Origin: an uncultured Chlamydiae bacterium
GTDB taxonomy: Bacteria; Chlamydiota; Chlamydiia; Chlamydiales; SM23-39
Assembly: GCA_903909295.1 (NCBI GenBank)
Contig: CAIVVG010000197.1
Coordinates: 1-6,508 of the forward strand
DNA: 6,508 bases
Reading direction: 5' to 3'
Under the pieces are notes generated by a model that ran no database searches, had not been told where the DNA came from, and saw nothing but the letters and a program-made list of their open reading frames with translations. Made by a program: the position numbers and the translations under genes. Shown here piece after piece: positions 1 through 4,815 of the stretch; the first letter of the stretch is position 1; each line of letters starts with the position of its first letter.

Positions 1-120
1 GGCAAGGCGGCGAAGCAATTCGCAGCGCCAGGAGATTAAACCGAGGGCATGATAGCCCTCGATCAAAATCTGATCATTTGGTTATACATGACCATGTTTG
101 ATCAAGTTTTGAAGAGCGGA
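1..120. other. No identifiable gene: AT/GATC-rich intergenic stretch at window edge
   Basis: No start-to-stop gene can be supported here. The stretch follows the stop codon of the minus-strand gene ending at 121. It holds a GC-rich hairpin (42-61), a small inverted repeat GATCA-5 nt-TGATC (61-75), and four GATC sites between 61 and 122. On the minus strand the frame of the preceding gene stays open after its TGA apart from one TAA at 82-84, and the 27 codons from 81 to 1 are open. A run that short is expected by chance, so it is not called as a gene. It could be the edge of another minus-strand gene or a decayed 3' extension. Confidence 0.5.
42..61 (-). terminator. Possible weak intrinsic terminator hairpin
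   Basis: A perfect 7-bp GC-rich stem CGAGGGC/GCCCTCG encloses a 6-nt loop, about 60 bp downstream of the stop codon of the minus-strand gene. On the minus strand it is followed by GTTTAATC, a poor U-tract. It is therefore a weak terminator at best, or a terminator of another type. It is the only GC-rich hairpin near the end of the minus-strand gene series. Confidence 0.35.
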
Positions 121-1236
121 TCATGGTTCCCCTAGCGTTGCTCGAACAAGGGAGGTGAATGCTTTCCACTGCCCCCTTTTTATTTTGGGATAAAGTTCTT
201 CGCAGCTTCTGATGGTATCGGAGAATTTGGGGGCAAGTTCTCTATGTTCTCTTAAAAACGCAAGGACCGTATCGATTTTATCATCGTCATAGGTCATGAA
301 TACGGTGTACCAGAATAGATCGTCTGGAGAGCCCCCTGCATGGTACCCCCAAAGGGATTTGGCATAGGGTTCAAAGTCACCGTCGAGACAGGCGATAGTC
401 TCCTCGGTCATTTTCTGGTCTCTGAAGTGGTGAGCCAAGGCCACCCAGGTCTTCCGATGGATATTGGCTGAATCGACCCACAGGTGGTGCATGGCGTCGT
501 GCTGGTAAAACGAGAGGGGAGTCGATAGGTAGCCGCCGTGCGACTCTTTCGGAACGGTGATGTAAGGCTCAAAACTGATGGAGACGGGGCGGAGCAAGAG
601 ATTTGAGAGGCGCTCTTTCGTAGCAAAGTGGCCCAGCACGGGGAGCGCTTTTCGCGCATGGTTCCCAAAGTGGGCTTCTAGTATGGAGTTGAGAAGGTCG
701 GGAGGGAGGACCAGTTGCACGTAGCTAGTGCCTTCCAATCTGAGACCTGGATGGCTCCCGATGCACAGAAGCCCAAAAAAGAGGGAGTCTTCTTCGGTGG
801 GTTTGTGCGTCACCCGAAAAAATTGCGTGTCCAAGGGATCGATATCTGAGGTCTCCAGGTGACGCAAAATCTTTTCCCCTCTCATGGTACTATTGCCAAA
901 ATGCTCCAGCATACGCAAAGCCGCTAGATCGACTTTTTTCGCGCTGCCCAGCAATTGGAACGTCTCGACCGACCCCTCTTGCAGAGAGGCGTGGTAGAGG
1001 AGGAGCTTAGTGAGGGCTTTTTCTGATAATTGGCCCTCTAGAAATGCGCGGAAGGCGAGCCAAGGCCAGTGCTTGGTTGTAAAGACGGGGGCTGACCAAC
1101 GCCCTTCCGTTAGATCGAGAAGGTCCTGGTCGGATAACCGGACATCAGCGGGGATGTCGTTAATAGCCGCGTTAATGCCTGACCAGTCATTAACGCGACG
1201 ATTAAATTCTGTTTTTGTTATTAAAAAAGCGCTCAT
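121..1236 (-). CDS. Hypothetical protein, 371 aa, with HDAMHH motif
   Basis: I do not recognise this family. The protein is soluble-looking, with no signal peptide and no membrane segment. It is mostly alpha-helical in character and rich in Leu, His and aromatic residues, with no LRRs, so it is unrelated to its three upstream neighbours. The most distinctive stretch is at about residues 215-255: a hydrophobic segment RPVSISFEPYITVP, then SHGGYLSTPLSFYQ, then H246-D247-A-M-H250-H251-LW. The His/Asp cluster could bind a metal or form a catalytic site, but it does not match a family I can name. Other His-rich spots are LALAHHF-like text near 266-271 and LGHF at 201-204. The start is taken as ATG at 1236; an in-frame TTG at 1260 would add eight residues. 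Neither has a clear ribosome binding site. The gene lies 39 bp after LRR protein C on the same strand and may be read from the same transcript or from its own TATAAT box at 1246-1251. An effector role is only suggested by context. Confidence 0.8.
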   Translation of the reverse strand: MSAFLITKTEFNRRVNDWSGINAAINDIPADVRLSDQDLLDLTEGRWSAPVFTTKHWPWLAFRAFLEGQLSEKALTKLLLYHASLQEGSVETFQLLGSAKKVDLAALRMLEHFGNSTMRGEKILRHLETSDIDPLDTQFFRVTHKPTEEDSLFFGLLCIGSHPGLRLEGTSYVQLVLPPDLLNSILEAHFGNHARKALPVLGHFATKERLSNLLLRPVSISFEPYITVPKESHGGYLSTPLSFYQHDAMHHLWVDSANIHRKTWVALAHHFRDQKMTEETIACLDGDFEPYAKSLWGYHAGGSPDDLFWYTVFMTYDDDKIDTVLAFLREHRELAPKFSDTIRSCEELYPKIKRGQWKAFTSLVRATLGEP

Positions 1237-1245
1237 ATCTAGTGT

Positions 1246-1251
1246 ATTATA
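1246..1251 (-). promoter_or_regulatory. Candidate -10 box for the HDAMHH protein gene
   Basis: A perfect TATAAT on the minus strand sits 9 nt before the ATG at 1236. No good -35 hexamer lies 16-18 bp upstream (the best is AGAATT or GAATTT), and the surrounding 35 bp are AT-rich, so a chance match is quite possible. If used, the transcript would start only a few bases before the ATG, making it nearly leaderless. That would fit the missing Shine-Dalgarno sequence. Confidence 0.35.
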
Positions 1252-1275
1252 TAATAGCAAGATATAAAAATTCTT

Positions 1276-2148
1276 TTAATCTCCGGTTATAACGGTCAGC
1301 CTATTCCCTCGTACTCTATGAGCCTCTATGAGCCTTGCAACTCCAGCAGGGGTGACTCGAGGACAGTTAGTAAGATCCAGCGACTCGAGAGACGTCTGGC
1401 TTAAGTGGTCCAGCCCCTCATCCGTGACTCGGTAGCAGGTCGTGAGATCGAGAGAGCGTAGTCGAGGCAGCCGGCTTAGGTTGGCGAGCCCTGCATTGCC
1501 AATTTGAGTACAGGCGGTGAGATTCAGCGATTCAAGAGGCAATGTGTTTAAAAGGCTAAGCCCTTCATCAGTAAAGTCGCAGCAGAACATGAGTTCCAGA
1601 GACCGAAGGGGCAATGTGCTTAAAGCGAGGATTCCTTCATCGGTAATCGACACACCGCGATGAATGCTTAAGCGTTGAAGGGGAAGCCTACTTAAAGAGC
1701 GAAGTCCCGCATCAGTGACGTTGTCAGAGTGTATCAGTTCCAATGACTCTAGGAGGGGGGGTAGGAGGGCAAGCGTTTCATCGGAGCCTCGCATTACAGA
1801 CCTGAGGGATGTGAGGTTGGGAAATCTTCTGGCTATTTCGCTCAAATCCTCCGTACGGGTCTGATGGTGACTCAGTGTCAGTTTGGTTGTCGCAAGATCA
1901 AAGGTTGCTTGAAGCGCCTCCTTTTGAGGAAGTCGCCTAATGAGTCTGGCAGAGAGCGAGGGAGGAAGTGGGTTGTTGAAGAAGATCGCGCTCACGCATT
2001 CTTCGCTTAAGGCTCTCCTTGCTAGAAGAAGGTCTCCTACTGGCTTAATCTCAGAAGGAGACAGGAACCCTGCAAGAACACCCACGGTTTTTGTGGGCAA
2101 TTGCGCTATTCTTTCGGCGAAGTTTGTAGACGTAACGGCTAATGACAT
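1276..2148 (-). CDS. LRR protein C: F-box-like N-terminal domain plus leucine-rich repeats, putative secreted effector (290 aa)
   Basis: This is the shortest of three tandem paralogues. Residues 12-90 form the shared N-terminal domain: AERIAQLPTKTVGVLAGFLS, then a LGxLLxxxxxL-like helix, AIFFNNPLPPSLSARLIRRLP and a final FDLA. The opening part resembles an F-box (LPxxhhxxhxxFL). Residues 100-113 (EDLSEIARRFPNL) match the block that precedes the first repeat in the paralogues. About six LRRs of roughly 24 residues follow (pattern LxSLxLxxCxxhTDEGLxxLSxLP), then the shared C-terminal cap around TPAGVARLIEAHR. The CC-type LRR pattern is that of FBXL and AMN1 proteins. The likely role is a protein-protein interaction module, possibly a host-directed effector that recruits SCF ubiquitin ligase; that is inferred from architecture. 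There is no signal peptide or membrane segment. The start at 2148 has GGAG five bases upstream and aligns with its paralogue. It begins 14 bp after LRR protein B ends, so it is probably co-transcribed. The coding strand has a C7 run at 1755-1761. Confidence 0.88.
   Translation of the reverse strand: MSLAVTSTNFAERIAQLPTKTVGVLAGFLSPSEIKPVGDLLLARRALSEECVSAIFFNNPLPPSLSARLIRRLPQKEALQATFDLATTKLTLSHHQTRTEDLSEIARRFPNLTSLRSVMRGSDETLALLPPLLESLELIHSDNVTDAGLRSLSRLPLQRLSIHRGVSITDEGILALSTLPLRSLELMFCCDFTDEGLSLLNTLPLESLNLTACTQIGNAGLANLSRLPRLRSLDLTTCYRVTDEGLDHLSQTSLESLDLTNCPRVTPAGVARLIEAHRVRGNRLTVITGD
1390..1818 (-). repeat. LRR-encoding tandem repeats in LRR protein C
   Basis: Roughly six degenerate units of about 72 bp encode residues 111-253. 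The first unit is eroded and lacks the TDxGL signature. The later units carry VTDAGL, ITDEGI, FTDEGL, IGNAGL and VTDEGL in turn. The repetition is in protein sequence more than in DNA, as expected for old, diverged LRRs. Confidence 0.8.
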
Positions 2149-2153
2149 AATAA

Positions 2154-2157
2154 CTCC
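2154..2157 (-). promoter_or_regulatory. Shine-Dalgarno GGAG of LRR protein C
   Basis: GGAG lies five bases before the ATG at 2148, in the context ATGGAGTTATTATG. The paralogue upstream has ATGGAGTTACTATG at 3528-3541. The matching leaders support both start codons and point to duplication that included the leader. Confidence 0.75.
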
Positions 2158-2162
2158 ATATT

Positions 2163-3530
2163 TTAAGGTTCAAATTGGACGGTAAGCTTGTTTCTACGTG
2201 CTCTATGAGCCTCTACGAGCCTTGCGACTCCAGCAGGGGTGACGTTGGGACATTGGACAATATTTAACTTCCTCAGGGGCAAATGGCTTAAATGGGCCAG
2301 TAGTCCCGCGTCGGTGACGCTGCAGTGGCTGAGGTGGAGTTTTTGAAGGGGGAGCTCGCGCAAGTGAGCCATCCCCGCGTCGGTGACGTCCAAGGATTTG
2401 AGGGAGAGTTCTTGAAGAGGGAGCTCGCGCAAGTGAGCTAGTCCCGCATCGGTGACATCTTTGCAGCCCCAGAGGTTGAGTTTTCGAAGAGGGAGGTTCT
2501 TTAAGTGATCCAGTCCCGCGTCGGTGACGTGGTTGTGCGAGAGGTCGAGTTCTTGAAGGGGACGAGTGCTAAGTTGCTCCAGCCCCGCGTCAGTGACTCT
2601 GCAGGCGCTGAGGTTGAGTCTTTGAAGAGGAAGCCCACGCAAGTGGACCATCCCTCCACTAGTGATTTGATCACAGGAAGAAAGGTCTAGCGATCCAAGA
2701 GGCATTCCGATCAAGTGGGCAAGGCCCGCATCGGTGATGCCACGACAGCAAGCAAGGCCTAGCGACCGAAGGGGCATTCGGCGTAAGAGGGCAAGGCCCG
2801 CATCGCCTACTTGAGGGGAGGGACACCTGAGGTCAAGTGCCTCCAGCTGGAGAGTGCTTAAGTGCGCCAGTCCTGCATTGGTGATCTGTGCACAGCCAAT
2901 CAAATCGAGCGACCGAAGTTGCTCCGACTGGTTGAGGGAGGCAAGCGCTGCATCGGTGATTCCTTCGCATCGGAAAAAGTGGATCTTCCGAAGGGGCAAT
3001 CCCCTTAAGTGGGCGATCCCCGCATCGGTGATTTGATGAGTTATTTTCAGACTGAACGACTTAAGAAGGGGCAGCCTGCGGAGTTGAGCCAGTCCTGCAT
3101 TGGGGATATCTGGACTCCCAGTATCACCCGAATTCCCAAAAAGAGTCAGCGACTTGAGGTTACAGAATCTCCCGGCCACCTCTTCCATGTCTTCTGAGGT
3201 GACCGTATGCGCCCAAGACCGAAGGTTGGTTCTTGCGCAATCAAAGATTTCTTGGAGTTCTCTCCTCTCTTCATGAGGGAGGCGCATAATGAGTCTGGTA
3301 TAGAGGCTGGGGGGGCGTGGCTTGTTTTGGAAAATAGCCTTTACTTTTTCTCCGTCTAATGCTCCCTTTGCTCGAAGGAGATATCCTAACTTACTCACTT
3401 CAGTATCAGATAGGAAACCTGAAACCACGCCCACCGCATCCACGGGCAATTGAGCTATTGTATCCACCCACCTTAGGTATTCTTCTGGAGAGATCTCTTT
3501 TCTCGATGTAACTGGACCGGCTGCTGACAT
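2163..3530 (-). CDS. LRR protein B: F-box-like N-terminal domain plus about 13 leucine-rich repeats, putative secreted effector (455 aa)
   Basis: This is the longest of the three paralogues. Residues 1-20 are a polar leader (MSAAGPVTSRK...). Residues 22-100 are the shared domain: VDTIAQLPVDAVGVVSGFLS resembles an F-box start, followed by LGYLLRAKGALDGEKVKAIF, RPPSLYTRLIMRLP and EIFDCA. Residues 110-127 (VTSEDMEEVAGRFCNLKS) link to the repeats. About twelve LRRs follow, up to residue 418, most with the signature VTDAGLAHLRELPL or a close variant and a Cys at the CC-type position, plus a capping repeat (TPAGVARLVEAHR) at 419-455. Units in the C-terminal half are 23 residues and very alike, which indicates recent internal duplication. 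LRRs of this type form a curved binding surface. Pairing with an F-box suggests a substrate-adaptor role in host ubiquitination, as proposed for chlamydial F-box proteins; here it is inferred. There is no signal peptide; the N-terminus would suit type III secretion. GGAG lies five bases before the ATG. It is 79 bp downstream of LRR protein A and 14 bp upstream of C. Confidence 0.9.
   Translation of the reverse strand: MSAAGPVTSRKEISPEEYLRWVDTIAQLPVDAVGVVSGFLSDTEVSKLGYLLRAKGALDGEKVKAIFQNKPRPPSLYTRLIMRLPHEERRELQEIFDCARTNLRSWAHTVTSEDMEEVAGRFCNLKSLTLFGNSGDTGSPDIPNAGLAQLRRLPLLKSFSLKITHQITDAGIAHLRGLPLRKIHFFRCEGITDAALASLNQSEQLRSLDLIGCAQITNAGLAHLSTLQLEALDLRCPSPQVGDAGLALLRRMPLRSLGLACCRGITDAGLAHLIGMPLGSLDLSSCDQITSGGMVHLRGLPLQRLNLSACRVTDAGLEQLSTRPLQELDLSHNHVTDAGLDHLKNLPLRKLNLWGCKDVTDAGLAHLRELPLQELSLKSLDVTDAGMAHLRELPLQKLHLSHCSVTDAGLLAHLSHLPLRKLNIVQCPNVTPAGVARLVEAHRARRNKLTVQFEP
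2277..3158 (-). repeat. LRR-encoding tandem repeats in LRR protein B
   Basis: About twelve units of 69-75 bp encode residues 125-418. The units nearest the C-terminus are the most alike: a 19-bp stretch is identical at 2351-2369 and 2420-2438, exactly 69 bp (23 codons) apart. The N-terminal units are more diverged, one with an insertion (NSGDTGSPDIPNAGL). This gradient suggests repeat gain by recent duplication at the 3' side of the array. Confidence 0.85.
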
Positions 3531-3535
3531 AGTAA

Positions 3536-3539
3536 CTCC
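3536..3539 (-). promoter_or_regulatory. Shine-Dalgarno GGAG of LRR protein B
   Basis: GGAG sits five bases before the ATG at 3530 on the minus strand and fixes this start. The context matches the leader of LRR protein C apart from one base between the motif and the ATG. Confidence 0.75.
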
Positions 3540-3554
3540 ATGTTTTTATTTTGT

Positions 3555-3570
3555 TAAGATATAAATCTTA
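3555..3570. repeat. AT-rich inverted repeat upstream of LRR protein B
   Basis: TAAGAT and ATCTTA form a perfect 6-bp inverted repeat around a 4-nt centre, 25 bp upstream of the ATG of LRR protein B. It lies in an AT-rich 79-bp spacer. It is too AT-rich and lacks a following U-tract, so it is not a normal terminator. It could be an operator-like site or overlap a promoter: on the minus strand TTGTTA and TAAGAT are separated by 18 bp. Chance cannot be excluded in such AT-rich DNA. Confidence 0.35.
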
Positions 3571-3609
3571 GAATAATTACATATTTGCTAACAAGTAAAA
3601 TCATTATTA

Positions 3610-4668
3610 CTACGTTGTTATCTCTACTGAGAGTTTTGAGTAACTCCCTTTGGGGGTCTTTACGCGGCCGTTGCCCTGTGTTGTATATATTTTTAGTAGC
3701 CTTGCAATTGCTGCAGGGGTGATGTTAGAACAGCCGAAAAGATTCAGCTTGGTGATAGGCAACTGGCTTAAATGGGCAAGACCTGCATCGGTTAGTTGAA
3801 CACAGAGAGAAAGATCTAACGACTGCAAAGGCAACCTACTTAAGTGGGCGAGACCGTCATCAGTAAGCCACGGACAAGCAGAAAGCTTCAGCGACCGGAG
3901 GGGCAATCTATTTAAGTGGGGAAGCCCTTCACTAGTAAGCCCCAAACAGAAAGAAAGATCTAGCGACTGGAGGGGCAGTCCGCTTAAATGAGCAAGACCT
4001 GCATTGGTAATTCCGACAGAACCCCTAAGCTCTAGCGACTGAAGAAGAGGTAAATCACTTAAATGGGCTAGTCCCTGATCGGTGATTTCAGAACAGAAAG
4101 AAAGGATCAACGATGTAAGAAAAAGCCCCTTTAAATGGACGAGGCCTGCATCGGTGACCTTCTTACAGAGAAGAATCTTCAGCTCATGAAGGGAGGGCAA
4201 CTTGCTCAAATGAGCCAATCCGTCATCAGACAGACTCTCTGCATAACTCAGTCGGCGGAGGTTGATAAACCTACCCAGCTTTTGTACATCCTCGGGTGTG
4301 ACCGGTCTCTTGTATGTGCTCTTTCGGGTTAGCTGCTGATCAAAGACTTTTTTGAGCTTCTCCCTTTCGGGGAGGTGTTTAATAAGCACAGTATAGAGCC
4401 TTGGAGAGAGCGGCCTACCCTGGCGCATTCTTTCGCTAAAAACAGCCTTCACCTGTTCTTGGTCTAACATTTTCTTATCTCGAAGGAGCCTGCCTAACCC
4501 CTCAAGCTCCTCATTAGCTAGGAAAACGGAAAGAGCGCCCAACATGTCTAGGGGCAATTGAGTTATCTTGTTCCCCCATCTTTGATATGTGTCCAGGGGC
4601 AACCCAGTTACAGTCCTTTCCAAAGCAATGGGATCTCTGCTTAATGTTATTGCACCGATCGTCGACAT
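3610..4668 (-). CDS. LRR protein A: F-box-like N-terminal domain plus about 8 leucine-rich repeats, putative secreted effector (352 aa)
   Basis: This is the first gene of the LRR series. Residues 1-20 are a polar leader (MSTIGAITLSRDP...). Residues 33-112 are the shared domain: NKITQLPLDMLGALSVFLAN is the best F-box-like match of the three, followed by LGRLLRDKKMLDQEQVKAVF, LSPRLYTVLIKHLP and KKVFDQ. Residues 122-139 (PVTPEDVQKLGRFINLRR) link to the repeats. About seven LRRs cover residues 136-304, with signature ITDAGLAHLSxLPLQSLDLSFC and regular Cys at the CC-type position. The cap (NITPAAIARLLKIY) is followed by a basic tail longer than in B and C. The start at 4668 is chosen because AGGAA lies six bases upstream and because MSxxG aligns with the paralogue; an in-frame ATG at 4728 would add 20 residues but has no ribosome binding site. 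A sigma70-like promoter lies at 4771-4799, with a structured leader between. Host ubiquitin-ligase mimicry is inferred from architecture only. Confidence 0.9.
   Translation of the reverse strand: MSTIGAITLSRDPIALERTVTGLPLDTYQRWGNKITQLPLDMLGALSVFLANEELEGLGRLLRDKKMLDQEQVKAVFSERMRQGRPLSPRLYTVLIKHLPEREKLKKVFDQQLTRKSTYKRPVTPEDVQKLGRFINLRRLSYAESLSDDGLAHLSKLPSLHELKILLCKKVTDAGLVHLKGLFLTSLILSFCSEITDQGLAHLSDLPLLQSLELRGSVGITNAGLAHLSGLPLQSLDLSFCLGLTSEGLPHLNRLPLRSLKLSACPWLTDDGLAHLSRLPLQSLDLSLCVQLTDAGLAHLSQLPITKLNLFGCSNITPAAIARLLKIYTTQGNGRVKTPKGSYSKLSVEITT
3757..4263 (-). repeat. LRR-encoding tandem repeats in LRR protein A
   Basis: About seven units of roughly 72 bp encode residues 136-304. Unit signatures in order are LSDDGLAHL, VTDAGLVHL, ITDQGLAHL, ITNAGLAHL, LTSEGLPHL, LTDDGLAHL and LTDAGLAHL. 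The units are more uniform in length (mostly 24 residues) than in LRR protein B. Confidence 0.82.
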
Positions 4669-4674
4669 AATAAG

Positions 4675-4679
4675 TTCCT
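4675..4679 (-). promoter_or_regulatory. Shine-Dalgarno AGGAA of LRR protein A
   Basis: AGGAA lies six bases before the ATG at 4668 and decides between this start and the in-frame ATG at 4728, which has only GTTGGGCG before it. It follows directly on the A-run after the leader stem, so it would be unpaired if the leader folds as described. Confidence 0.7.
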
Positions 4680-4685
4680 GTTTTT

Positions 4686-4758
4686 TATACCGGGTCGGGC
4701 AGCCACTGCTTTTGGAATCCACCTGCATCGCCCAACTTTTTAAATCACGAGCGGTATA
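4686..4758 (-). promoter_or_regulatory. Structured 5' leader of LRR protein A (nested stems)
   Basis: Two complementary pairs are nested. The outer stem is TATACCG (4752-4758 on the minus strand) with CGGTATA (4686-4692), a perfect 7 bp. The inner stem is GTTGGGC (4730-4736) with GCCCGAC (4694-4700), 7 bp with one G-U pair. The right arms are only one base apart, so the helices could stack. The element begins a few bases after the predicted transcription start and ends just before an A-run and the Shine-Dalgarno sequence. It matches no riboswitch I know. On the plus strand the outer stem borders a T-run on the wrong side for a terminator. Confidence 0.4.
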
Positions 4759-4770
4759 TTAGTTTCAGAA

Positions 4771-4799
4771 ATTGTAGAGAAATTATAAATATATTTCAA
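4771..4799 (-). promoter_or_regulatory. Sigma70-type promoter for the LRR gene series
   Basis: On the minus strand, TTGAAA (4799-4794), a 17-bp AT-rich spacer and TACAAT (4776-4771) match the consensus at five of six positions in each box. The predicted start is near 4764, giving a leader of about 95 nt before the ATG at 4668. It lies just after the stop codon of the upstream exporter gene, so the LRR series need not depend on that gene's transcription. Confidence 0.6.
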
Positions 4800-4815
4800 T
4801 TTAAAATTATTTTTA

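Noticed and set aside
2277..3158. Regular repeats that could suggest a CRISPR array or satellite DNA
   Set aside because: The 69-75 bp period is in frame and encodes leucine-rich repeats; there are no identical repeats with unique spacers of CRISPR size.
1940..3197. Several short plus-strand open frames across the LRR genes
   Set aside because: They are antisense to clear LRR coding regions and arise from repeat periodicity; none has a ribosome binding site or domain.
4669..4728. Upstream in-frame ATG at 4728 for LRR protein A
   Set aside because: No ribosome binding site precedes it, the extra 20 residues have no counterpart in the paralogues, and it lies in the structured leader.
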